Source: Thraustochytrium sp. TN22 (lineage: Eukaryota > Sar > Bigyra > Thraustochytrida > Thraustochytriidae). From it: DNA of 64,000 nucleotides. The position numbers and the translations under genes were made by a program. The notes below the pieces were generated by a model. The model was given only the letters and a program-made list of their open reading frames with translations. It ran no database searches and was not told the DNA's origin. Every line of letters starts with the position of its first letter. The stretch's first letter is position 1. Location: the NCBI GenBank assembly GCA_013306675.1, contig JABLUY010000082.1:1-64000 (forward strand). The letters run 5' to 3'. This document shows, piece by piece, positions 8,918 to 18,077 of the stretch.

Positions 8918-11900
8918 ATGCAGCGCGGCGAGGAGGCGGAGAGCGAGCGCGAGGCGGCGGCGCGGCACGAGGAGGAGAGGAAGCTGTGGCCGAGGGTGGA
9001 GCTGCTGAACGTGTGCTCGCACAGCGTGGTGGAGGCGGCGCGCGGGGCCGGCGTGGAGGTGCTGCTGAGCAAGGCGGAGCTGAAGGAGATGGAGTTTGTG
9101 GTGGAGCGCGACGTGAACGGCGTGGGGGGCGAGGATCTGGGCCACGGCAGGGTGAGCAAGCAGGAGATGCGCAAGAACGAGCAGCTGATCGCGATCGGCG
9201 AGTACATGAGGGCGGAACCTGCGCGGTGCAGGAACAGCGACTTTGAGGACCGCGAGCCGCAGACCCTGACGTACCAAGGTATTCGGAGCGGGATCGTCGA
9301 GCATCTGATCGCCGCTGGGCACATTGAGAAGCGGCCACTTGCGCCGCTCGCAGTCACGTGGCCTGGACTCTACCTCGCGCTTGGCACGGGCACAGGCAAG
9401 ACGGTCTTGGCTGCAAACATCGGTTGCCTGGAGCATGTGGGCAGCATGCCGTGCAAGCCGATGGAGGAGTGGACGCGTCAACCTGCTTTCGGCCACCTCG
9501 AGGAGAACACGCTGGCGGGCCTGATCAAGCACGTTCGCACGCTGAAGCGCGGGACAATCTCCGATCCACTGCTCAGTGCCGTAACGGAGCAAATCCGCGA
9601 GGAAACGAAGGCCACCGAGGTGTACACCGTCACCACCGCGAACGGGAGGCGTGTGACCCGTGTCATGGAAACCACGGTCTTCTTCGGCCTCCGGCTGCAG
9701 CCGGCCGATACCTTCCTCGCCATCCTGCCCGACATCACTGCTGCAACCGCGGACTCCGCCAAGCTCCCAGACCTCGCGGCAAGGCTCCGCGTCACGATTG
9801 AGAAGGACGCCAAGATCCGAATCTCGAGAACCGAGTACGACAGCGACTACCACTTCATCATCGCAACCCTACTCAGTGGAGCTGTCGCCTTCAAGAGGTC
9901 GCCGAACGACCCGATCGAGGTGTTTCAGCTGCAGCCGAAGCTGATGCAGTGCGTCTTTCCGGACGCGACGTTTGACTTCATCAAGTCTCGCCCAGGCCTG
10001 CTCAACACCATCATCATCGACGACAAGCTCTACACGCCGTTAACCTGGCTCCTGGCCCGCATGGCAGTTTTCACGAGTGGCACATCTAAAGTCCTCTGCC
10101 CGCTCGCCAACTACGAGAACTACAAGTGCACCAAGGAAGAACTGGGCACGCGGCACGCGGTCATGCTCATTGGCAACTGGGAATCCCTGGGCAAGGACAA
10201 GTTCTGGCTTCGCGATGCGCACTGGGGCAAGCTGATTCGCGACGAGGCTGACGTGGCCAGCGATGGTTCATGCCAGATGCAGAATGAGATCAAGACGAAC
10301 ATCGCGCCGCGCTTCGCGGTGACCTTCAACATGAGTGGCACCGCAGACGTGCTCACGTGCAAGGACAACGTAGCACGCAACCTTCTCGGCGCGAACTACA
10401 AGTACGGCTACGGTCTCGCGCTGTCCGTCACAGGAGAGAAGCCATTCTCATCCCTCCCGCAGACTCTCTTGTACCAGACGCACAACATGAAGAAGAACCC
10501 TGCGGAGGAAGCCATGGACGCGATCTCATACATGCACACAGAATTCGTCGCTCAGTCCGGCCGCATCCCGGCCGATGCAATCTCTTCCCGCTACGTAGAG
10601 ACCAACTCGCAGTACCAAGCGTATGTGAGGGCACACCTCGACTACGTGCCTTTCATGGGCACAATCACTCTCCCCCTGGTGGATGACGTCCTCGACGTCA
10701 AGAGCCGCATCGAGCCGTACCTCAAGCGGGACTTCACCCTTCCCAACAACGCAGAGGGTTCTGTTAGAGAGCGCTATGCGCTCTTCCACCCGGACGGCGG
10801 TGGCTTTGGTAGTGGGTACTTGACGAACTCCGACTCCGAGCGCTGCGACACGCAGGACTGGTGCGAACTCCCCGAAGACAAGCTTCCGAAGCTCAAGCAA
10901 CGTCTCATTCCCATCGTGGACACCGGCAGCAAGGTGCTCATTTGGAACACGGACGAGGACAGGTTCGACGAGCTCACAGGGGACGATGCGAAGGAAGGAA
11001 ACGTGCTCAGGAAGGTGAAAAGGGGTGATGCAAATCTCCTCATCGTGGCCCAAAAGCACACACGCGGCACCGACCTTCCCTTGCAATCTGCCATCGTGGT
11101 GATTCGCTCCGGGGGCGTCCGCTGGAAAACCTACGTTCAAATACAGGGCCGTGTCACGCGGAACCCGACCTCGGCGGACCCTATCGAGCACATCCTCAAG
11201 AACCAGAAGAACGGCCATGGCGCCAAAATTCGCAAGGACAGTCATGGCAACGACGTCGCCACGCCTGAGCAGGTCAAGGAGGGCATCAAAGTGTACCTGG
11301 CTGGCTCTGGCTTGGACGGGCGGAAGCACCTCGCAATCATCCTTCTCCACAAGTCAGCCAAGCATCTGCTTGAGGCGGCAATTGGGAACTTCACCTCGGG
11401 CATTGACCATGACGGCATTCGGAAGATGTTCGAACGGGACGGTCATCGTTTTCGCTTCTGCACGCTATGCGGCAAGCCGTGCGGCATCGAGACAATCTTA
11501 GGCAGCGGGGTGCCCCGCCGAGCCACTCCCACCATCTGTGCCGAATCTGAATGCTTCAACATCGAGCTTCCCACCATCTACACATGCTTTGCCACGACCC
11601 GCAAGCTGCAGGCGAGCAGAAGGCTTCTTCAGCCGGTATCCACTTTGCAGGCTCAGGCGGCAGACGAGGACGAGGACGAGGATGAGGATGAGGACGACAA
11701 GAACGACCAGCGGGACCTCGATGCGCTGCCGAGTCTTGAGGACGGCGCTGCAGACCATCAGGCAGATCAAGCTGAAGGCGACACGCAAGTTGCTCTTGAC
11801 AGCACCAACCACGACGCGAGCGAGGGAGAGACCGACGAGGACGACCGGCGGGCCGCTTGGGAAGGTGGCATCGAGAACGACGAGGCGAGGGGAGAAACGC

Positions 11901-14032
11901 GCGAGTACGAAAGCACAAACGAAGACGGCGGCGACAGCATCATTGACGAGCAGCGGGGGAAGTCGGGCAGCGCGTACGGAAAGAACGACGGCCGTGTGAG
12001 GGATGTGGACTCGGTGAACATCCACCCAGCGCGCGCAACCGATGCAACCCCGGATGATGCGGAGGAGGAGGACAATAGAGGTGGCGCGAGCGACGTGGAA
12101 GACGAGGCTGCGAATGAAGACGCCGAAGAAGCGCGGGAAAGGGGACATACGACGACCTCTTTGGCCGAACGTGATGATGAGACCAACATCGTCAGCGACA
12201 AGGACAAGGACGAAGACGAAAATGATGACGAAGGCAATGACGAGGACGAGGATGGAGATGACGAAGAGGACGGGGATGGAGATGACGAAGAGGACGGGGA
12301 CTACAAACCGTATGAGGGTGCGGCCGCACTTCCCCCACATGTGAACCCGGAAGCCCCCATGGAGATCGACGAGGAGTCCGACACGGCTCAAGATCGCGCA
12401 GATTCGAGTTCCGAAGCGCCCGAGGACGACGCGGCCGAGGCCATTGGGGCCGAAAGAGCCGAGCAGCACGTTGCAGGTGGAAATGATGTCGGGACCATCG
12501 ACGACGGGGAGGCGGAAGACGACGAGAACGAGGACAAGGAGGAGCAGAAGCAGGAGAAGGAGGAATGTCTGGACGTGGACGACACCGTGGGACCGGCTGA
12601 CTTGCCACCCGAACTCCGTCGCTTCGCGTCTGTCTGGCCCTCCTGCACTGGGTGCAACAAGCCCTGCGAGCTCATTTCCTTCTCGAAGGTAGCCTGGGGC
12701 CAAGTCCAGAAGGCCTGCGACGACCTGCGGAAACGTGTTAGGGCTGCAGCAGTGGCAAATGCCCACATCGACGATGCTGGGAAGTGCGTGGGCTACTCGA
12801 TCTTCCTTGACGGCGCTCGTGGAGATAAGCAGGCGAGGCTTTCGCCAGATACAGACCCCTCCGAGTTTGAGGCGGAGGTTTCCTCGCTGCGATGCGTTCT
12901 GTGCAGCGAGAAACCGCCGAGTGAGCAAGAGGTCATTATGGCCATGAGAACCGAGCAAGGACAGGCTGCCTCAAGGGAGTGCTTGCGTACCGGGCAGTCG
13001 TGCGAGGGGTGTGACCACGAGATAGTCATCACATTTATCCGCCCCGGGAGCGGCGCGCCCGTGGATTTCTCCCAAGCGAAGGCGTGGACAGCATCTTGCG
13101 AGGGATGGACTCCCGACGAGCCATCCGTAGCCCAGCATGCGATCGAGAGCGAGGCGGCGACCCCCCGCAAGCGCCGGCGCAAGTCTCGTGGAGATGTGGA
13201 TCGCGAGAGCCCCGCTTCGTCAGGACCGAACATCGGTATCCGAATGGCGCAGACAGAGGACAACACACCGTACATCTTCTGCTGCGATCCCCGTCCTACC
13301 ACGCCCAAACGCTGCATCACGTGCGAGCTCGTGCACAGCAGCGCCCAGAGCGGAACCTCTTCATCCAACTCCATGGGCGTAAAGCACCGGCGCAAGCGCT
13401 CGAGTGCTCTGTTCGAACGGGCCATGGCCGACCAGTCGCGGCTCAGGTCCCTCTGCCTGCACCCCAAGTGCCGAACGAAGAAGGCTGACGGCAACAAGCA
13501 GTTCTGCGGCGACCACATGCATCTCAAGGTCTGCGAGGCGAGACGCTGCGTCTTCGAGGTCACCAACGAGTGGGAACACCTGCGCCACCAGGCGGTCGCG
13601 GCTTCAGTGCGTGCAAGGAAGAATCTCCCTGTCCACGCGACCATCTGCCCGAGCTGCATCAAGGAGGAGGAGCAGGAGCACCCTGTACCGGAGGAAGTGA
13701 TGGCGAAACGCAACGAGAGACTTGCAACACTCGCACGGTCTGTGAAGTCGGGCCTTGATGAGGAGCCGGGCGAGCGACGCGTAGCAGACCACCTGAGCAG
13801 GTGGGTCGCGAGAGGTGAATTCGATGCAGACAATGTGGCGGTTCGGGTTAGATCTGAGTCCGACACGAACACTGGCCACTACCTTTCCTTCGCGTGTCTG
13901 CCTGGTCCCAACGAGCGCGACTACAAGAAGCTGGACCGACTCCCGTTCGACTCAAAGGCCGAAGTCGACGGAGCAGAGGACTTTGCGCTCACCCTCCTTC
14001 CAGAGCTCGGCCTGCGGATCGATGACGTGTGA
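8918..14032 (+). CDS. Large SF2 helicase-like ATPase with Cys clusters and an acidic linker
   Basis: The 1,704-residue product has the full set of superfamily-2 helicase landmarks: Walker A GTGTGKT (about 156-162), a DEAD box in LIRDEADVAS (about 442-445), motif III-like SGTAD (about 472), motif V-like TRGTDLP (about 715) and motif VI QIQGRVTRN (about 741). About 280 residues separate motif I from the DEAD box, an unusually long gap. After the core comes a CxxC-type cluster (CTLCGKPCG with a later CAESEC). A linker of about 300 residues follows, very rich in Asp/Glu (about 915-1220). Then come several more Cys clusters (CTGCNKPC, CVLCSEKP, CEGCDHE, CITCELVH, CLHPKCRTKK, CPSCIKEEE), probably zinc-binding. 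The start chosen is the ATG at 8918; the frame upstream is promoter. The core recalls type III restriction-like and some large-DNA-virus helicases, but no named family is recognised. The gene is intact and its base composition matches its neighbours. Confidence 0.8.
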   Translation: MQRGEEAESEREAAARHEEERKLWPRVELLNVCSHSVVEAARGAGVEVLLSKAELKEMEFVVERDVNGVGGEDLGHGRVSKQEMRKNEQLIAIGEYMRAEPARCRNSDFEDREPQTLTYQGIRSGIVEHLIAAGHIEKRPLAPLAVTWPGLYLALGTGTGKTVLAANIGCLEHVGSMPCKPMEEWTRQPAFGHLEENTLAGLIKHVRTLKRGTISDPLLSAVTEQIREETKATEVYTVTTANGRRVTRVMETTVFFGLRLQPADTFLAILPDITAATADSAKLPDLAARLRVTIEKDAKIRISRTEYDSDYHFIIATLLSGAVAFKRSPNDPIEVFQLQPKLMQCVFPDATFDFIKSRPGLLNTIIIDDKLYTPLTWLLARMAVFTSGTSKVLCPLANYENYKCTKEELGTRHAVMLIGNWESLGKDKFWLRDAHWGKLIRDEADVASDGSCQMQNEIKTNIAPRFAVTFNMSGTADVLTCKDNVARNLLGANYKYGYGLALSVTGEKPFSSLPQTLLYQTHNMKKNPAEEAMDAISYMHTEFVAQSGRIPADAISSRYVETNSQYQAYVRAHLDYVPFMGTITLPLVDDVLDVKSRIEPYLKRDFTLPNNAEGSVRERYALFHPDGGGFGSGYLTNSDSERCDTQDWCELPEDKLPKLKQRLIPIVDTGSKVLIWNTDEDRFDELTGDDAKEGNVLRKVKRGDANLLIVAQKHTRGTDLPLQSAIVVIRSGGVRWKTYVQIQGRVTRNPTSADPIEHILKNQKNGHGAKIRKDSHGNDVATPEQVKEGIKVYLAGSGLDGRKHLAIILLHKSAKHLLEAAIGNFTSGIDHDGIRKMFERDGHRFRFCTLCGKPCGIETILGSGVPRRATPTICAESECFNIELPTIYTCFATTRKLQASRRLLQPVSTLQAQAADEDEDEDEDEDDKNDQRDLDALPSLEDGAADHQADQAEGDTQVALDSTNHDASEGETDEDDRRAAWEGGIENDEARGETREYESTNEDGGDSIIDEQRGKSGSAYGKNDGRVRDVDSVNIHPARATDATPDDAEEEDNRGGASDVEDEAANEDAEEARERGHTTTSLAERDDETNIVSDKDKDEDENDDEGNDEDEDGDDEEDGDGDDEEDGDYKPYEGAAALPPHVNPEAPMEIDEESDTAQDRADSSSEAPEDDAAEAIGAERAEQHVAGGNDVGTIDDGEAEDDENEDKEEQKQEKEECLDVDDTVGPADLPPELRRFASVWPSCTGCNKPCELISFSKVAWGQVQKACDDLRKRVRAAAVANAHIDDAGKCVGYSIFLDGARGDKQARLSPDTDPSEFEAEVSSLRCVLCSEKPPSEQEVIMAMRTEQGQAASRECLRTGQSCEGCDHEIVITFIRPGSGAPVDFSQAKAWTASCEGWTPDEPSVAQHAIESEAATPRKRRRKSRGDVDRESPASSGPNIGIRMAQTEDNTPYIFCCDPRPTTPKRCITCELVHSSAQSGTSSSNSMGVKHRRKRSSALFERAMADQSRLRSLCLHPKCRTKKADGNKQFCGDHMHLKVCEARRCVFEVTNEWEHLRHQAVAASVRARKNLPVHATICPSCIKEEEQEHPVPEEVMAKRNERLATLARSVKSGLDEEPGERRVADHLSRWVARGEFDADNVAVRVRSESDTNTGHYLSFACLPGPNERDYKKLDRLPFDSKAEVDGAEDFALTLLPELGLRIDDV

Positions 14033-14214
14033 CGAGTCGCGGCGGATACAGAATGTCAAAGAGCAACAAGCAACTCACAACTTTCTACTTTTCCTCGTGG
14101 CTCTCGCTCCTAGCTCCACCTTTTCTTGGGTCAAAGAAGTACCAAGGTTCTTGGAGAAAATGTACATGCAGGAAGCCGCGCGAGCGGTCGGGCGCGAGCT
14201 GCTGCGAGATCGCA
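14033..14214. other. Short convergent 3' spacer
   Basis: This lies between the stops of the helicase-like gene (plus) and the acyl-CoA synthetase gene (minus). It is somewhat A+T-richer than the flanks, as expected for overlapping 3' UTRs. Nothing else is seen. Confidence 0.5.
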
Positions 14215-16803
14215 TCAAGTCTTCTGCTTGTGGAGGCCCTTGTAGAGGTCGTCGATGATGTGCTTGTAGAAGGCGAGAATGTTGTTGCGCTTGGTCTTGA
14301 AGGTGGGCGTGAGCATGTCGTTGGCCTCGCTGAAGCCCTGAAGGAGGTGGTTGAGGCGGGACTCGATGTGAATGGCGCGCGGGAACTCGAACTTGGCGAG
14401 CTCGTTGATCTCGCAGGCGGTGGTGATCTCCTGCAGAACATACTGATTGATGAGTGGCCCGAAAGTCTTGTCCGTGCAGAGCTCGTGGTAGGGCAGGAGC
14501 CAGGAGTCAAGGTCCTTGGAGAGCACGGGGAGGGCGGCGACCGGGATCTCGGGCACGGCACCGCGACGCAGGCGCGGCAGGAGCTCCTGCGGGTCGGGCA
14601 CGACAATGGCGACGAGGGACGACTCGTAGGAGTTCCCGTACACGAAGATCTGGCCGATGACCGGCACGGACTGCAGAAGGATCTCGAGCTTCTCAGCGGC
14701 GACGTACTCGCCCTGGCTGAGCTTGAACATGTTCTTCTTGCGGTCGATGATGGTGAGCGTGCCGTTGCGGTTGAAGCGGCCAATGTCGCCTGTGTGGAAC
14801 CACCCGTCCGCGTCCATAACCTCGCGCGTGAGGTCGTCGTTGCGGTAGTAGCCGCTGAAGATGTTGGGCCCGCGGACCAGGACCTCGCCGCGGGGGCCAT
14901 CGGCGTCGCGGGTCGTGTAGCCGAGGTCCGGCACGCTCTCGAGGCAGATCTCGGAGCAGGCGAGCGGCGGGCCGACGTGGCCCACGGTGAGGTCGAACTG
15001 GCCGCGCAGGCCGCCAAGCATGGCGCTGCAAACGCCGTGCGTCTCTGTGAGACCATAGCCTTCGACGAGGGGCACGTCAAAGCAGACGCGCACGAACTCC
15101 ATGACGGAGGGCGCGAGCGGGGCAGACCCGGAGCACATGAGGCGGACACGGCCACCGAGGGCCGCCTTGACCTGACGGAAGACCAGGGCGTCCCAGAGCC
15201 CAATGCGCGCGCCGGTCTCGCGCGTGCTAATCACCTGTTGCCGCAGCGCGTGGAAGCAGAGCCGGCGGATGGGTAGCGGCTTGAGCTGGAGCTGCTGCTT
15301 GATGACCTGCTGTACGCGCTGGAAGACGCGGGGTACGCCGATGAAGAGCGTGGGGCGCAGCGCCTGGGCGTCCTCGATGAGTTCCTTGACGTTGCCGTGG
15401 TACCAGCCCACCGAGGCGCCGCGCATGATGCCAGCCATGACGACCGCGATCTCAAAGGCATGCGCGAGCGGCAGGTACGAGAGGTGCACGTCGTCCTCGC
15501 GCACAACCACGGTTGTGCAGAGAGCGGAAGAGCACGCCATAACGCCGCCGTGCGTCAGCATGACGCCCTTGGGGTCGCCGGTCGTGCCGGACGTGTACAG
15601 GATGAAGGCGAGGTCGTCCTCGGCGACGTGCTCCTCCACGAATCCATCACCGCGCCCGGACTCCCTGCCCTTGGCCTCCTCGCCCTTGTGAGGGGGCTGG
15701 CTTTTCTTCTGGCCCGCCACGAGGACAGCGCCCTCGTCTTCGTCTTCGTCCTCGTCCTCTGCATCGTCGTCCTCCCCAGCAGGAGGGCGCGTTTTGGCAG
15801 CCTCATCCTCATCCTCGTCCTCGTCCTCGTCCGCGCGCAGTAAGACCTCAAAGGGCAGGATGTCGACACCGAGAAAGTTGCGCGGGCCACGATTCACGTG
15901 CTTGGTCGAGGTCTCGGGCAGCGTGCGGTCTTTGAAGACGTAGACGCGCTCGAGGGATTCGCAGCGCGTGGTCTCATTGGCGGGCTCCGCGCTGGCCGTC
16001 GACTTGAGCCGCAGCACAAGCTCCAGGTTCTCCTCGCTCGTGCAGACCGTCGTGAGCTCTGCGTGCTTGACAATGTGCCGGATGGCCTGCGGGCCCAGCG
16101 TTGCGTAGAGCGGAACCACCACGATGCCGGCGCGCAGAGCCGCCAGCATGACGATGACATAGTCCTCGCAGTTCTTGGCGAAGAGGCCGATGCGCGCCAG
16201 CCGCTTGCGCCCGCCCAGTTTGCGCTCGCACATGGCAACGTCCGACAGGATTGCCTGGTACGTCCGCGGCACGTACTCGCCGAGCGAGCCGTCCGGCAGC
16301 ACGCGCCGCGTCGCGCACAGCTTATTGGTCGCGAACAGCAGCTTGGCGCGGTCCAGCGCCGCGCGCACCGTGCGCACCTCCGGCCCGCAGTCCGCATGGT
16401 ACCGCAGCAGCTCGCTCTCCAGCCCGCGGTGCCGCATCGGCGGCGTCCTGTCCGTGTCGACGCCTGTCTTCGACGTGCTTTCCACCGCCACGGTCTGCGG
16501 CTCTGTTTGCTGGGCCAGCTGCGCCTTGAGCCAGCCGTCGCCCGGCAGCACGAGTTCGTCGCCGAGCGCCGCGAACCACGCTACCACGGCCACGGCCACG
16601 GAGATGGCGAGCGCCGTGAGCACCTCCTCGAGGTCCTGCGCTGTGGCGAGCGTCGCCAGGACGCCTGCGCTCAGCGCCAGAGCGCTCACCAGCGCGGCGC
16701 GGTCACCCGGCACGGGGCCCAGCGCGCCGCTCGCCCTCGCCATCACGCCCAGGCTGGCCACCGCGCCCGTGGCGCCGGCGCCCGCCACCATGGCGCTCAC
16801 CAT
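14215..16803 (-). CDS. ACSL: Long-chain acyl-CoA synthetase (AMP-forming) with acidic insert
   Basis: The enzyme activates long-chain fatty acids with ATP and CoA, feeding lipid synthesis or beta-oxidation. The 862-residue protein has the P-loop-like AMP motif YTSGTTGDPKGVML (about 402), the GYGLTET motif (about 580), DGWFHTGDIGRF, and the hinge/FACS signature with KLSQGEYVAAEKLE. Hydrophobic segments at about 38-90 suggest anchoring to the ER, a lipid droplet or a peroxisome membrane. About 160 residues longer than typical ACSLs, it owes the excess to this N-terminus and to an Asp/Glu-rich insert (about 320-365) just before the AMP motif. The C-terminus ends in LHKQKT, with no clear peroxisomal PTS1. 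All core residues are present and there is no intron. It is divergent from the kinesin gene. Confidence 0.95.
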   Translation of the reverse strand: MVSAMVAGAGATGAVASLGVMARASGALGPVPGDRAALVSALALSAGVLATLATAQDLEEVLTALAISVAVAVVAWFAALGDELVLPGDGWLKAQLAQQTEPQTVAVESTSKTGVDTDRTPPMRHRGLESELLRYHADCGPEVRTVRAALDRAKLLFATNKLCATRRVLPDGSLGEYVPRTYQAILSDVAMCERKLGGRKRLARIGLFAKNCEDYVIVMLAALRAGIVVVPLYATLGPQAIRHIVKHAELTTVCTSEENLELVLRLKSTASAEPANETTRCESLERVYVFKDRTLPETSTKHVNRGPRNFLGVDILPFEVLLRADEDEDEDEDEAAKTRPPAGEDDDAEDEDEDEDEGAVLVAGQKKSQPPHKGEEAKGRESGRGDGFVEEHVAEDDLAFILYTSGTTGDPKGVMLTHGGVMACSSALCTTVVVREDDVHLSYLPLAHAFEIAVVMAGIMRGASVGWYHGNVKELIEDAQALRPTLFIGVPRVFQRVQQVIKQQLQLKPLPIRRLCFHALRQQVISTRETGARIGLWDALVFRQVKAALGGRVRLMCSGSAPLAPSVMEFVRVCFDVPLVEGYGLTETHGVCSAMLGGLRGQFDLTVGHVGPPLACSEICLESVPDLGYTTRDADGPRGEVLVRGPNIFSGYYRNDDLTREVMDADGWFHTGDIGRFNRNGTLTIIDRKKNMFKLSQGEYVAAEKLEILLQSVPVIGQIFVYGNSYESSLVAIVVPDPQELLPRLRRGAVPEIPVAALPVLSKDLDSWLLPYHELCTDKTFGPLINQYVLQEITTACEINELAKFEFPRAIHIESRLNHLLQGFSEANDMLTPTFKTKRNNILAFYKHIIDDLYKGLHKQKT

Positions 16804-17677
16804 CGTCCCGCTGCTACTCTCGCGCGACGGGCGCGTGAGCGCAGCAGAGGCTGAGCGCGCTTGAGCGAGCGAGGGCAGGCCGGGCGGGCGACCTCGGCCG
16901 CGCGGTCACGGTCGCCTCGTCGTCCAGCTTCCGTTCTGGTCCTTGCCTTGATCTTTGCTGAGACTGTGACCTGACACGGAGGCTTGACACGACGTCCTCG
17001 ACGTGCACGCACGAAAGCGCCCCTTCGTAGGCTAGGCCTAGTACGTAATGCGCTTGGCCCCGTGACTCACTGATGTAATACGCTCTCCCTGTCCGAGTCA
17101 GGCTTACGGCCAAAGATGGGTGACCCTGGGCTCCGCGCCGCGCCGCGCCGCGCTTCAGCCAGGCCAGGCCAGGGGACGGACGACCAAGCACGCAAGGCGC
17201 GCTCGAGCTCAAGGCATGAGCTCATTCATTGGTGCGGTGAGTGATTGCTGCTGATGACGATGACCGTCACAGCGACGGAGAAAGAAAGTGAGGAAAAGCG
17301 CGACCACCGCTGCACGAACCTCGTAGCTAGCTAAGAGCTAACAGTAAGTTGGTAGGCTCTCTCCCGCCTCGCTGTCCTCTCGCGCTCGCAGGCTCTCCGC
17401 GCCGCCGAGCACGCGAGGAGCGTTTCGCGCGCCGCTGTAGCACCGCGCCGAGCTCGCAAGCTCGGCCGGGGCGCTTCGGCTCGCTCGCAGCACGCCCGCC
17501 TCGCCCGCCTCGCTGCGCGCGGCCGAGCGGCTCGCTCGCGCGGCCTCGGCCTCGATTCGCTTCCCTCGAGAGAGAGCATCGGCCTCGGCTCGGCCGCCGC
17601 CACCTCGGCGGAGTTCTGCAAGTCCCTCGCGCGCGCCGCCGCCAATTTGAAATTGACGGGGTGCCGCGCGAGTCCTC

Positions 17678-17735
17678 CCGCGCAACCCCTTTTGGCGCCC
17701 GGGGGCTGTGCAGCGCGCCGAAAGGGGTTGCGCGG
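17678..17735. repeat. 21-nt inverted repeat, strong hairpin
   Basis: The left arm at 17678-17698 and right arm at 17715-17735 pair over 21 positions with one mismatch, which would be a G-U pair on one RNA strand. The loop is 16 nt. The arms contain the run CAACCCCTTTT and its partner AAAGGGGTTG. It lies about 340 bp upstream of the kinesin ATG, so it could be in the 5' UTR or promoter. Confidence 0.8.
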
Positions 17736-17987
17736 AAAGAGGCGCAAGGTGCCCCTGCGCGCAGGGGGCGAAAACCGCCGCGCGGGCGGCGGCGGCGCGC
17801 GGCGCGAGACAGACCTTGAAGCGCGCGGCGCGCGCAGGCGCGGCGCGGAGAGCGGGCGGCGGAGGCGCAGACGCCGTGCGCGAGGCCGTCGTGCGGCCCG
17901 ACGGCGAGCTCGGCCGGTGCCGGCGGCCCTGTCTGGCGCGGGAGCGCGGAGAACAGGCGGCGCTAGATCGACGCAAGTGGGACGCGA

Positions 17988-18035
17988 CAGCGACAGCGAC
18001 AGCGACAGCGTCAGCGTCAGCGACAGCGACAGCGA
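17988..18035 (+). repeat. ACAGCG/TCAGCG hexanucleotide microsatellite
   Basis: About eight 6-bp units alternate between ACAGCG and TCAGCG immediately upstream of the kinesin start codon. It is probably in the 5' UTR. Confidence 0.8.
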
Positions 18036-18077
18036 CGGCCTGCCTGCGCTGCGCTGCGCGGCGCGGAGACGACGACG

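Larger units (their letters stand above)
16804..18077. promoter_or_regulatory. Divergent intergenic region between acyl-CoA synthetase and kinesin
   Basis: This 1.27-kb non-coding region holds a GCGCC run at about 17135-17153, CTAGCTAG with a TTAGCT/AGCTAA mirror at 17324-17345, a long hairpin at 17678-17735, and an ACAGCG hexamer run at about 17988-18035 just upstream of the kinesin ATG. Open frames here are low-complexity Arg/Ala stretches on both strands and are not credible genes. Confidence 0.55.

Noticed and set aside
8267-9853. Minus-strand extension of the SIM-protein frame beyond 8266
   Set aside because: It is antisense to the helicase start and promoter, low complexity, and there is a good Kozak ATG at 8266.
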